Below are positions 9,961-25,167 of a stretch of DNA of 42,840 nucleotides, piece after piece. Made by a program: the position numbers and the translations under genes. Numbering within the stretch: the stretch's first letter is position 1; every line of letters begins with the position of its first letter. Under the pieces are notes generated by a model. It made no database searches. It had not been told where the DNA came from and worked only from the letters and a program-made list of their open reading frames with translations. This DNA comes from Zarea fungicola. Its lineage: Eukaryota > Ascomycota > Sordariomycetes > Hypocreales > Cordycipitaceae. Location: positions 1-42,840 of the forward strand of contig FWCC01000604.1 of NCBI GenBank assembly GCA_900169235.1. The letters run 5' to 3'.

Positions 9961-11089
9961 GTACATTATCCTGGACGGGTTTTACTGACTACTAATTAAA
10001 CATACCTGATTAGCTAATACATGTCTCATATCAATTTTGCCCGGAAGGATATTTCTAGCGCCTCCCATACTAATACAAGGGGGACCTATATTACTTGTCC
10101 CGCTGCTAGACAATAATTTCCAAAAGCCATTGTAGTACCTGCAGCTTCTGGATTCCCATGATTGCATGGCGTACCAGACGAACCCGGCACGTCCCAGCGC
10201 CCATCACTTCTGCGCCCTGCAGCCGCACATCAACCGACTTCTGAGGTCACAATACTCCATTGATCTGCAGCCATAAGACACCGTCATTTCAGAGCGATTT
10301 CATCGTTACAGGCATTATGGACTAAATTAGACCTAATCAGACATTGCGTACGCACTGATGAAGTTGTGAAGTTTTGTCTCTCCTCGGCCTCGCGTCCCCT
10401 GGATCAGCGAAATGATCTGATCGCATGTTGGCACGCAGTCGCATCACCAGGGTTGGACATCGAGCGAATATTCGATCGATTCGAATCGAACGAGGAGTCT
10501 ATTCAATCAAATCAAATCGAATGTAGTTTTCGTTCGATCGATTCGACAGATGTCGAACACTTCAACCAAAAGCGCACATTTGCCAGCGAAAATTCATCTC
10601 ATCAACTTTTTCAGTCGTATAACGCCAGTACACTGGTTGCTTTTGCATGCCTTATACATAACTCGTATCGGTTTCGCCAGTTTGTCTGCCAGCTACGAGA
10701 TGAGATTACAAGGTCTGAAAACTACAGCCAAGTAGAGAGAAACATGCAATTTGAGGTCAGACTCTTTGAAACTTCTGTGTAATATCCTGGTAGTTGCACT
10801 TTTTATCCGTCTACTCTCGAAACATTTCATTATTACAATAGGGCGCGGCACGCGTCTGCCGCTCCGAGACGTTTCACTGAATCAAAGTTGCCATTACATT
10901 TGATTTTATTTCTCACCGCTCTTACCATTATCAGAGGCTATCTGACAAAACTGTCCACACATAAAAGCCTTCAGCCTTTCCCGATAACCTTGCATCAACA
11001 CAACAGCAATCGTCCTCTCAACACCCCCAACTCAAGAGACTGAAGACGTTTCACACTACCCTTCATTTGCAATAATACCGTCAACTACA
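9961..11089. other. Intergenic region between two small secreted-protein genes
   Basis: The two neighbouring small genes point away from each other, so this is their shared upstream region. A plus-strand frame of 138 codons at 10366-10782 begins at GTG, lacks motifs and runs through a palindrome-rich tract (about 10465-10555, built from TTCGATCGATTCGA-like words), so I do not call it a gene. Confidence 0.4.
10960..10967 (+). promoter_or_regulatory. TATA-like element of the small secreted protein gene
   Basis: CATAAAAG lies about 125 bases upstream of the ATG at 11090, followed by a CA/CT-rich leader (caacacaacagcaatcgtcc) typical of fungal 5' untranslated regions. Confidence 0.4.
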
Positions 11090-11501
11090 ATGAACTATTC
11101 GGCACTTTTTCTCGTTGCTCTGGCTTCCGTAGTCTTGGCTGCTCCAGTGAACGATAATTTAGGCCAGCCCAGCCTTCAAACTGATCCTCATCTCGTAACC
11201 GGCCTTCAAAAAGGACATGGCGGCCCCGAGGAGGCAGTTATCTCTGGACTGTTTGTGAGTATTAGATGATGGGCCGCAAAAGCTCAATCACAGCTGATAT
11301 GGTGAATCCAGGGCGCGAAGCCTCAGTAGCGGCTTGACTGAGCACTGTCTTATAGAGAGTAGGTTGAGCACACCGACGTCGAAGCGTGAGTAAAATACGA
11401 TAAACGTTAATAAGATAATAACTAAGAAAACTGACAGTGGATCCATTCAGCGCGGTTTGCCAGTGGGACTGCCGAAATTTCAGCTTGGAGTGGCCGATTG
11501 A
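11090..11501 (+). CDS. Small secreted protein of unknown function
   Basis: The ATG at 11090 opens MNYSALFLVALASVVLAAPV, a clear secretion signal with probable cleavage after VLAA. The first exon (11090-11254) ends at GTGAGT. Preferred model: exon 2 is 11363-11385 and exon 3 is 11438-11501 (second intron GTGAGT...CTGACAG), giving 83 residues that end GSIQRGLPVGLPKFQLGVAD. A simpler model splices 11254 to 11312 and stops at 11329 (60 residues ending LFGAKPQ); the second intron would then lie in the 3' untranslated region. I prefer three exons because both strong GTGAGT donors are then used and the frame stays open. There are no cysteines and no dibasic repeats, so it is neither a typical Cys-rich effector nor a KEP precursor. 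I do not recognise the family. Confidence 0.55.
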
Positions 11502-14941
<3,440 letters not shown>

Positions 14942-15311
14942 TGACATCTTTTTGCTTTGGTGATAAGAGAATGCAATGCGACTGTATTTAAGCAATTAGT
15001 TTTGAATTGACAATGCGCTGCTCTAACCAAAATATTAGAGTATGGGTTCGTCAACAAGACATCTTACTGTCGCCTGTCGACCGGCCTCAGTCCTGATGCA
15101 GCGCAGCTTACGTCTGATAATATGATACGGAGTATGTGTGGCTGGACGCAGATGATGAATAATGGGCCAATTAGAGACGTACTGTCCATTTTCTACGAGT
15201 AATATGCACATTAAGAATTAGAAAAATCGAATGTTATCCAACTTGCTTTATTAACAATTCTCAGACCAGGAATATATAAAAGCAATAGTAAACGCTTGAA
15301 AATGATCGCAG
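14942..15311. other. Convergent intergenic region between halogenase and PKS
   Basis: The 370-bp 3' flanks of two converging genes. AT-rich, with several AATAAA-like words suitable for polyadenylation on either strand (for example around 15190-15250). No gene seen. Confidence 0.6.
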
Positions 15312-18300
15312 CTAGGGATTGGATACATTTTCTACCGGCTTGAGGAAGCCATCATCTATCCAGCGATCTATATACTGTTTGAGCAGGCTGTCACTAATAG
15401 GACCAAGCTTGGCCAGCCGCGGAAAGTGTCGGACTGTATTGCTTGTTGACATGAGCAGCCCCCCGCAGCTTATGCGAGTGAAGTGATTTTGGATGAAATC
15501 AACCAGTGTGTACGCGGGGTTAGCACCTGAGGCTACATTGTCGTGAGGATACATCCACTGACGCACTTGCTGGAGCCAGTCGCTAAACGGAATGACTGGA
15601 ATCCTCAGTACCTCGGAAAATATCTGGATGGTATTCTCCCACGGTTGACGTACTGGATTCTCCATATGGTAGAATGCATGCAACTCAATGTGATCCGGTT
15701 GCGTTAGGATTTCTATTATGCCGCCCGCAATATCGCCAACTGCCATCCACGCCATGGAACCATGTAAATCTGGCAGAGCACCAATCGTCTGGGAGGAGTT
15801 GATGAGGAGTGGAACGTGCTCTGTCGAGTTCCAGTGGCCGTTGATGGTGCTGCCTGCAATCTGACCGATCCTAATCGTTGCGGCGCGAAACCTATTCCTA
15901 TGGCGGCGAAGGGTGCTGTCAAGCATGCACTCACAGACGTGTTTTGCCTCGGCATATCCATTCGCAAATACACTTTCAATAGGGACACTGGCTTCTTCCA
16001 CGGCCGGAGAACCTGTCCAGACTGGATGGCAAGCCACAACCGCAATAGATGAGTTGAATAGCATCGTCACCAAGCGGCCATGTTCAGTTGAAATATCTCG
16101 AGCCAACGAGAGAATATTAGCCATTATGCGGAGCTGCGGCTCAAACTGTTTCACAGGCCACTTGAAGTGCATCAGCCAGGCGTTGTGTACAATATGCGTT
16201 ACTTGTTGCACCAACAAGGCATACACTGGTTCGGTCAAGCCGAGGTTTTCACTTTCTGTCAAATCCGTCTCGAAAACACGCAGTTTACTCATGGTAACCG
16301 CAGAGAGTTCCAAACCCTGTTTTTCCAAAGCTTGTTTTTGTCTCTCCCAAGGGTCTTGGTGATGTCTGCCTCTACGGTTCAGGCAGAAGACACGGCTTAC
16401 ATCCTCACGAATAGCCGCCTCTGCAACCAAATGGCAACCGAGGCCTCCGGTGGTGCCAGTTATTAGTATGCATTTCGACAGTGACGTTGATTGGTTGTTT
16501 CGTTGGAGGTCATGCGTTACCTGTGCCCTCAACGGCCGCGAGAACCCATCTGTCAACTCTTGCACGTAATTCGCAAGAGTTTGTTCACGAGTTGCGTTCT
16601 GTGAAGAACTTCCGTCTCTGACACCAGGACTCGAATTGGAAAAAAGCGGGTTTGTGTTTATTGCCATATTAATCTCCAATTTTTCTAGGTCATCCATGCT
16701 CTGGCTGGACTCTACACTGGAATCAGCTGTCGTTCGTAATGCGTATTTCAGCCTCTAGAGACATGCTTACTTAAGGTAGCCGTCTCATTCCTAGTACTGT
16801 ACCCGGAAGATGGCGTACTTTTGCCGAGATCAACACTCCCCTCGTCTATCCAATCTTGCGCAGTTAACGGACCGCCGCTGTTGTGTTGCTGGTTTTGCTG
16901 TTTGTGTTGGATTCCAGTATCCATAACACATTGAGCCAGAGAGGAAATATCCGAAAACGAGGCCATAGCGCTATTCGGTAGAGTCAAGCCCAATTTGGAC
17001 TCAATTTCGTTGATAAGCTCCATTCCAATTAAGGAATCGATCCCAAAATCGATCAAGTTGTCACCGTCGACTATTCTGTTCACAGGTACTCCTACCAGAT
17101 CCGAAATGATACTTTTCAGCTGGTCACAAATCGATGACGAGGTAAGGGATGCTGACCCACGCACACTACTGTCAAGATGCTCTCGTGCATCTGTTTCTTG
17201 CTGTGCTATTGCTGCAGTGGACAAATCAAAATCACCACGCTTGTGCACCTCACCATAGGGGCCAGAATAGGGCACCGGTGGAGTCGTGAGATGCGATGCA
17301 GACCGTGGCAGCGGCGTAGCCGAGCTCAAAAGCCGTGCTAGTACTCTTTGCATGGCAGTACGCGACGTCCTAACAAATGACATGCCGAGGATAGCTTGGA
17401 CCAAGCGACCATCCGTTGCATCGAAAATGAACACGTCTGTTAGCGACTGATTACGGCAGGTCTGCAGCTGGTTGGCAAATGCATGAAACTCAGTGGAATC
17501 GATCCTTGTTGGCGTTCGGATCCATTGTTGCACCACATTGGCCAAGTAGATATCCTCGGTCGACTGGTTTGTAATGCAGTTGATCCAAAGCCCTCCGAGC
17601 TGGAAAAATGCGTCCGACAGATAAGCATCAAATAAGGATGATGCATCTGTAGTTGATTTGAACTGTTCAGAAGTGATGCGTGCTGCGCATTCGTTACCGC
17701 GGCACACAAATCTCTGCAATCTTCTGTATTTTGCGCTATACTCCACGACATCTGAGAATAGCCGGTAAATAGTTCGCGATCCAATAGCGTCATCAGCATC
17801 GTTGATGGTACCTTGCAGCATATCCTTGACACGGTCATGACGAATAAGCCTCGCAAAGGGTTCCAACTGAGCCTGCAAAGACTTGTTGTTGGATTGGACG
17901 AACGTAATATAGCCAGTAGTATGGACTGAATTCGCCCCATCCACATCAACGGCACTGAAGATAGTAAAATGCCACTCCGTCTCTGGCCTGTGGGAGTTTC
18001 CGCTTATACGAATCCATAGCTGCGTGTTTGAATTCTGGCATATGGGCAACTGGTACTCAACACTCCTGACCTGGGAGACAGCCCCGCTGTTGTTGTAGTC
18101 AGGATGGAGGATACTCAATGCCTCAGTAACGAGACCTATTTGTACCGTGGCAGGGCAGATGAGTGCTGTCTGAATAGTGTGATGGCCTGAAAGCATCTCC
18201 TGGTAGGACGTATGTTGCGTGTTCACACGGAACTGTACGTCCATTTTTTCTGCAGTAGTGTTTGTAGATATGACGGTTATGAGATCTTCCCGTTGTATAG

Positions 18301-21300
18301 CTGCTTGTTTTGCGTCTGTAGCTGGGGCGTCTGTTATTTCCAAATCCAACCAGTGTGAGTGGGCATTGAACTGGTAAGGTGGAAGCAGTAGATGCCCGAG
18401 ATGGTCTTCGGTCTCTTTCTGGGACTTATGATGTGCCCAGAATTGGCAGCCCATGCCCAGTCTCCAAAGGGCTTGGGTAGTTTCAGCCAAACTATTCCAT
18501 GCACGCCCGTCGGCGCATAAATTGAGACCATGAAATGCATACGTGTGATCAGAATCGGGTGTTACCAGCACACGTGCTGCTAGTGAAGTGATGCCCGAAC
18601 TTGTACCCGCTTCGAGAAAAATCAACGGGGAGCCAGATGAGAACTTTCTGGCGATGCGCTGAATACCATTGTCAAAGTATACAGGGTTTCGCATATGGTT
18701 CGCAACAAAGCTTGCATCAAAGGCCTGCGGTGCAGCAAATTCTGTGGCAGTTTCAATATGGATACTAGGTGTTTGAAACTTTAGCTCTTGACCAATTTCG
18801 CGTAAAGCATCGAGAAGAGGATCCACGAGGCCACAATGGAAAGCGTTCGTGACATTGAGCCACTTGCCTTTTACAGGTGCATGTTCTTCTGTAGTCCGCT
18901 GTAGCTCCGCGAAAACAACATCCATTGTCTCCGTAGATCCTGCTAATGTAAAACTTCTCGGGCCATTATAGCAGGCAACAATGGCGGGGCTGTCAGGACA
19001 TCTGCTGTTTGCACGTCTGAGCAGAGCAGCGACAGCACTTGCATCACCGTTAACTGCGATCATAGACCCAGGATCTGGTCCCCAATGGTCCCGCACTGCT
19101 GTTGCCCGTAGCAATATCATCTTGACAGTATCCTCGAGCGATAATGCGTTTGAGATGCACAGAGCAGTGAGCTCGCCAAAACTATGACCAACAAGAGCAA
19201 TGGGTTGTACTCCACTGTCTATCCAGCTGTGTGCAGACGCATACTGCGTTGCGAAAAGCGCCAGGTGCAATAGCACTTTATCCGGTATGGCAGTCCGCTG
19301 GAACAGACTTGGTAAGATGCTCGCGACTCCTTGTGCTTGTACCACCTTATCAACGTCACGTAAATGTTTTTGAAACACGGCAACATTTTCGTAAAAGTTA
19401 CGATCAATGCCAATAAATGTAGAAACCTGACCTCCAAAGCACAGAACGACCCTTGGACGTTGAATAGAAGGAGATCGGAAGAAGTCTAACGGCATAAGGC
19501 CTGATTCAAATGTTGCCGAACCATTCTCTTCCACTGCTTGCAAAAGCAAGTCAAGCTCCTGGATAGAACTAGCACTAAATACTAGCCCGTGATCCAGATT
19601 CCTGTTGCTCTGGTATGCCAAATTGAACGAGATACCAGCAATAGTTGGGGGCGGTTTGGCGGCATGAGAGCCAGAGACATACTTTCTGAGCGCTCGAGCA
19701 TAGCGGCGTATACTTGTTTCGTCATTGCCGCTAACCAAAAATGGATACATCTTCTCATCATAAAATGGATTGGTTTGCCTCTTGCAGTGAGGGCGGTGAT
19801 GAGTAACCGTTTCTGGAGCTTGTATCACCACGGCCGCTGCATTCGAGCCCGAAGCACCGTAATTATTAACCAGAGCAGCCTTGAAATTGTCGCTCCATGG
19901 AATCATAGCGGTAGGTATATGCATGCAATCTGTAGACTTTGCCTGCAGAGCCGGGCTGGCTTCGGCGAAGCTGGCTTGCGGGGGGACGCAGCATTTCTGC
20001 AGCATAAGAAGCACCTTGATGAGGCTGATAACCCCAGAGGTGCATTCCAAGTGTCCGATTAAACCTTTGACGGAGCTAATGAGCAATTTCGGCCGATTAC
20101 TAGGACGGTTCTCGCCGCCAAGAACTTGTCGGATGCTGCTATACTCGACGGGATCTCCCACTGCCGTTCCGGTACCGTGTGCTTCAACGACAGAGATCTG
20201 CCCCGGCATAATGTCCGCCTTTTTCAACACATTGTTGAACAGAGTGGACAACGAAGGGGCATTGGGAACGAAGAGTGGGGTGTGGTTCGAATTCTGCTGA
20301 ACCGTTGTGCCAGCAATAACGCCCAGAATCGGGTCCCCGTCTGCTAATGCTGCGTCCAGTCTCTTGAGAAACACGGCGCCTGCTCCCTCGCCGCGGCAGT
20401 AACCATCCGCTTTTGCGTCAAAGGGTTTACACTGACCAGTCGGGCTTAAGAAGTGGGCTGCTGCCAAGCTCCGGAACAGTCCTGGCGACGTCATGACATG
20501 GCTACCGCCGGCGAGTGCCATATTGCATTCGCCAGACAGAATGGAGTTGCACGCTTGATGCACAGCCACAAGAGAGGAGCTACAAGCCGTATCAATGGCC
20601 AGTCCAGGCCCTGTCCAGCCAAAGAAGTGCGATACTTTGCCAGCGAGAAATCCGCGCAGGTTGCCCGTCGCAGTAAATGAGTTGGGCTTGTGACAAGCGG
20701 CGTTACTTTCGTAGTCTGTTTGACAAGTGCCAACGAAGCAGCCGATATTGGTCTCTCGCTCAGCAGCAGAAAGGCTGAAATAACCGCTCTGCTGGACGGC
20801 TTGATAAGCTACTTGCAGTAGGTGTCGCTGCTGAGGATCCATGGCAGAGCTTTCCCGGGCTGTCTTGTTAAAAAACCGATGGTCGAACTCATCATGGCCA
20901 CGGATGAGATTTGCAAACCACTTTTGAGGCTCTTTTGAAGCGTTGGTGCCTGAGTTGGGCATTTGAAAATCTGCATCCCGGAACGGTATCCGCGAACTGT
21001 GGTGTAGTTCCTGATGTTGTGACTTTCCTGCCTTCAATAAGTCCCAAAACTCTTCCAGATCATCCGCGCCTGCGACCTTGCAAGCCATTCCAATCACAGC
21101 TATATCAGTCTTTACCCAGGGTCTGCTCCGTGATCCAGCTTTACCATTGTAGCTGGTATTGTACGCTCTGGAACCTGTGCGAATCAGAGTGATTCTGTCT
21201 AGCAACGAAGGAGGAATACTCAAATCGGAGCCAAAGCAAGCTATCCCGGTATTCCGGGTTCTTGAATTGTCCGCATTCAACTGACGCGCCTGGATAGCGG

Positions 21301-22408
21301 ACAAAACTGCAGCGAACCAGTTGCACCGCTCCTGCAAAATGCACTTCAAGGCATACGTATGTAGCGGACCGTCAGTCGAAGTGACTGTTCCATGGTCCCT
21401 ACTCGCAATTACGCCGGACCGAGCGAGGAGATGGAGCTGAGAAGCATCAGGCAACTGAAATTCTGCGTGCGACGAACAATATGCAGCTAGCCGGTTCACT
21501 AGGTCCGTATTGTCAACAGAATGAAAAGTTCCATATAAATCAATCTCTGACACGCAGAAATTGGCGCTCCGGAGTTTTTGCATTAACCCTGGGAGCTCTC
21601 GTCCAGGTACAATCATTGTAACGCGGTTGCGGTCATAGTAAACGGAGATGTAGCCCTGGGGGATCACTTCATGTCAGCCACTAGTCACGATAGCTATAGT
21701 TGCGAACATCATGGGCTCATTACGTACAGTGCTGAGCTTCTCTAGCTCCGCAGTTATTTCCTCATCCGTTTTGTCATTATCCCAAGAGACAGATATGGAT
21801 TTTGAACGTTCTTTTAGAACATTCTCCCTATGATCAATTGCCGTCCCCACCAGCAATCCGAGATGAACAGCGGCTATTGCATGCTGCTTAAACTCTTCGA
21901 AGCTTTGCGAACTTGCTATTGCTAGCGCAGCAAGGATACCAGTACACAAACCCATAACCTCTTTCCCTTCTGAAGCGAGGCGCCACGCCATTGTTTTTTT
22001 ATTGTGACAATCCTGACTTGAGGTGAGAGCCACGGTGAAGTCGGCAAGTTGAGAGACTACTGCCAATGGAATCCGCAGGGCGTTTGGCAGCGGAAAGTTT
22101 CCATTGGAGGGCTCCCTTTGAGTACTAAAGCAATGGACCAGGTCGACTAGCTTTGTGCTGTATAGCGTATTTCCATATGGAGGGTGATCGCGCAGGCTCA
22201 TATCGGAATTGACCTGATTATAAAGTGATGGAAGGTTGGATACACACTGAAGCAACCAAGCGGTGGCTTCATTCTCGTGAATGAACTTGCAAAGGCTCTT
22301 GAAGGTAGCAATATCAAATGAGTATGCCAAGGAGCCAAAGAGCAAGATATTGCTTTCAGCAACTGAATGCTCTGCCCAGTTGTCTGCCGGCTGTGTTGTG
22401 GCAGCCAT
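15312..22408 (-). CDS. Non-reducing polyketide synthase SAT-KS-MAT-PT-ACP-R
   Basis: Three exons: 22408-21728, 21655-16771 and 16726-15312; 2326 residues. Intron 1 (72 nt) has a GTGGCTGACATG branch site; intron 2 is only 44 nt. SAT domain (about 1-390): GLCTG with Cys155, and GTFHS with a His near 272. KS (about 410-830): DTACSSS with Cys585, EAHGTGT and the later GHLE motif. MAT (about 960-1290): GHSFGE with Ser1052. PT (about 1350-1670): HH at 1385-1386, where His1386 has the usual spacing to CPA, and SDAFFQLGGLWIN with the catalytic Asp near 1574. One ACP: DFGIDSLIG with Ser1767. R domain (about 1935-2326): TGTTGGLG cofactor motif at 1945-1952, and Tyr2113/Lys2117 in YAEAK. There is no C-methyltransferase and no thioesterase. 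An R domain releases the chain by NADPH-dependent reduction to an aldehyde or alcohol, as in fusarubin-type synthases. Chain length and cyclisation pattern cannot be read by eye. The starter is acetyl or another acyl group set by SAT. Confidence 0.95.
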
Positions 22409-23211
22409 TTTGTAGTTGCTCTCTGTTACAGTGGCGACACGTGTGCAACTTTTATACTACTACGTGTAAAGGCAAATCGAAGTAAATTCGAACGGGGCCG
22501 AGGCAGTCAAGGAAGAATAAAAGTACAATCTCTGAAATTCTACTTATAATTGGGGGCTATAAGCTGCTGATTATGTTTGCGCGTCGCTTTTTCTAGAGCG
22601 CGGAGGTGAGGACATGGCATATTTTCACCTCGCAGCGGCCGGGAAATATGTGTCTTATTTGTGACTTATGCTTGTGGAGCTGCCAAGCAACGGCTGAAAT
22701 TGAAGGGTCGATCGGAATGGCATGGATCTAGAAGGGTGGAGAGCATGAAAGAAAACTTGACTCCTTCTGAGACACAGACTTGAGCACTCTGACGAGCGAG
22801 AGATTATGAGCAACGACAGTATCCTGTTGTTCACGAGCGCCCCTCTTGGTAATAAAACAGTAACTGAGACAGGCATTTATAACACGAGAGTGTCCTTGAT
22901 GTTACTCATGTCCCGCTTTTTTCCTTTGCTTTCTTTTGATAGACACCATGTGCCTCGCTCCTCTTTTAGACACAGAGCGAGACTAACTCTAGTGGTGTTT
23001 TCTGGCTTTAACTGCGCGGATTCAAATTCTTACCGGTTTAGTATTTGTCTTTTTTCTCTCTCGCGATTACGATGGCTAGTTCCTTCCGTTGATTTTGACA
23101 TGCACACAGTTACCGCTCTGGCTGCGTCTGATTGCCCCCGGAAATCTAGAGATATTGAACAAGGTCGACCATACTGGAAAGACAACTGTTTTTCTACTTC
23201 TAGACATTGGT
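22409..23211. promoter_or_regulatory. Divergent promoter region of the PKS and monooxygenase
   Basis: About 800 bp separates the divergent ATGs at 22408 (minus) and 23212 (plus), which suggests co-regulation. An E-box-like CACGTG sits at 22438-22443, close to the PKS start. A 161-codon plus-strand frame starting at 22806 overlaps the monooxygenase start in another frame and has no motif, so it was not called. Confidence 0.5.
22449..22456 (-). promoter_or_regulatory. TATA box of the PKS gene
   Basis: TATAAAAG on the minus strand lies about 41-48 bases upstream of the PKS ATG at 22408. The distance is short but within the range seen when 5' leaders are brief. Confidence 0.5.
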
Positions 23212-24904
23212 ATGCCTCTCAAGGTTGCTATTGTCGGCGGTGGCATTGCCGGAATTACAGCAGCTGCCGCCCTAACGCACAGTGGCCATGAAGTTGAGGT
23301 ATGATCGTCTGATGCCATCTTCATGACCAACTATTCAGAATTGACGTATCGATTGAGATGCAGATATTTGAAAAATCAGCATTTGGTCTGGAGATAGGCG
23401 CTGCTGTGTTTGTAGCGCCTAATGGCATTAAAGTGCTTAAGAATCTTGGGTTTGATCTTGGACGGGCTCGGGCCAGCAGACTGGACAATTGGGTTGTCGC
23501 CAGCGGGATTAGCCTTGCCAAACTTGAGATTCAGAACCTCACTCATGCTCCAGCTTCCTTCGGCAATGCCTACTATGCCATACATCGAGTAGATTTACAT
23601 ACGGAACTAATGAGAATAGCAAACATTCACAACGCATGCGAACGAGGTGGGGATACATCTAACGGTCCCATCCTGCATCTATCTTCTCCCATTGCCAAAG
23701 TGGATGCTATGGATGGCAAGGTTGAGCTGCAGGATGGTACAGTTCATCGCGCAGACATCGTTGTTGGGGCGGACGGCCTACGTTCGGTTGTTCGGGGTGC
23801 CGTACAGGGGGGCATTGAAGGATCTGATACGCTTCACACAAAGCTCAACGCCTTCAGATTCCTTATCCCTACCCAGAAACTTCTGTCAATTCCTGAAGGC
23901 CGAGACTTGATGAGTTGGAAGCATCCAGGCCTTACTCTTTTTGTGGACACCGACAACATACAAGACGAGCGGAGCATTGTATGGTATCCTTGTCGAGAGA
24001 ATGTTGATCCCACCCTATTTCCATAGTGTGACCTTACTAACATTGTCAAACAGTGGTACTGTCCAAAATTTTGCGGGCATTCATCCTGCAGGAAAAAACG
24101 CAGACGGTAGTTTAGGTAAGTCTGCGCATCTAAATCCCAACACAAACAGTCACTCACGAGATATACACGGCGGCAGATTACAAGACACAAATTATTCGCG
24201 AATTTGGCCACTTCAGCCCCCAATTGGTTTCCCTACTACAGTATGATACTCTGATTTTGCTTATATTAACTGTAGCAGTATCTAAAGAGGCTTCTTTAGC
24301 ATCGCGCAAGATATCAAGATATGGCCACTCTACGCCATGAATCCTCTTCCAAAATGGTCTCGCGACAAAGCCGTCTTGATTGGGGATGCTGCACATCCTG
24401 TATGTCATTTCCATATAAATTTCCCTGATACGAGTCAGTATTTGCTCATTAATGCGTAGATGTTACCATTCAGCGGCCAGGCTGCTAACCAGGCCCTCGA
24501 GGATGGTGCTACACTTGGCCGCCTTTTTGAATGTATCGACGATGCCGCCCTTGTTCCAAGTCGTCTACATCTTTTTGAAAGCCTGCGGATAAAGCGAGCG
24601 TCTCGGATACAGACATTATCAAGCGTACGAGCTAAATCGGAACATCTAATCCGTGACTTGATCCAGCCGTACATGGAACCCGGAATACAACGTAAGTGAT
24701 TGGCTTAACTATATTTGGCACCAGTATGTAGTGAATTCTCTGACATATTCTTTAAAAGTTCCTAGTTCACTGTCGGAAAGGCTTTACCATGATGCGTTGT
24801 GAGTTTCTTGACGTATATTGACAGTTGTTCAAGTAGAGTCTAACTAGATTTCTAGGTTTGACGCCCTTGCGACTTGCGACAAGTTCCTTGAAAATCAGAA
24901 ATGA
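23212..24904 (+). CDS. FAD-dependent monooxygenase, salicylate-hydroxylase-like
   Basis: Eight-exon in-frame model: 23212-23298, 23364-23983, 24054-24115, 24177-24240, 24300-24399, 24460-24691, 24759-24798, 24856-24904; 417 residues. Motifs of class A flavoprotein hydroxylases: VAIVGGGIAG near the N-terminus (FAD ADP-binding), VVGADGLRSVVR (DG motif), and GDAAHPMLPFSGQAANQALED (GD motif). In homologues the RG in this last stretch is usual; here it reads SG. Such enzymes use NAD(P)H and oxygen to hydroxylate, sometimes decarboxylate or dearomatise, phenolic rings. It is divergent from the PKS, so it probably acts on the PKS product. Problem: to stay in frame, exon 2 must end at a poor GTATCC donor, removing the conserved WYPCR. 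A donor that keeps WYPCREN (GTTGAT at 24003) has a perfect TACTAAC branch point but shifts the frame. The gene may carry a one-base indel here. Confidence 0.8.
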
Positions 24905-24949
24905 TAACCCAAGTCCATCGGAACAGAGGCCTGTAGCACATTTTTTTAG

Positions 24950-25167
24950 TTTATTTTGCATGCCAAGATGGTCATGTTGGGCTGTTGATTCGACTGATCA
25001 AGCAATGTATCCGTGCAAGACTGAGGGCGGTTGCAGGTGTTGTTGATGGTGAAGTTGACAAATGGAAATCTGAGGGAGGGTTACGTGAATTTTATAGCTT
25101 TTATTCCCAGATTGATAAGCCTAGCCCTTGGGATAGCTGGTTATCCGCGCACATTTCGCATGCGTGA
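24950..25167 (+). pseudogene. Orphan coding-like segment, possible gene remnant
   Basis: After a T-rich tract ending in AG at 24949, an open frame reads FACQDGHVGLLIRLIKQC, then DGEVDKWKSEGGLREFYSFY and KPSPWDSWLSAHISHA before TGA at 25165. The composition is protein-like and the T-tract looks like an intron acceptor, but no in-phase donor was found in the monooxygenase, whose own stop is at 24902-24904. It may be the 3' exon of a lost gene. The family was not recognised. Confidence 0.25.

Noticed and set aside
10366..10782. 138-codon plus-strand open frame
   Set aside because: Starts at GTG, has no recognisable domain and is kept open partly by low-complexity palindromic sequence.
22806..23291. 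161-codon plus-strand open frame between PKS and monooxygenase
   Set aside because: No motif, and it runs through the monooxygenase start in a different frame; the monooxygenase frame is strongly supported by its FAD motif.
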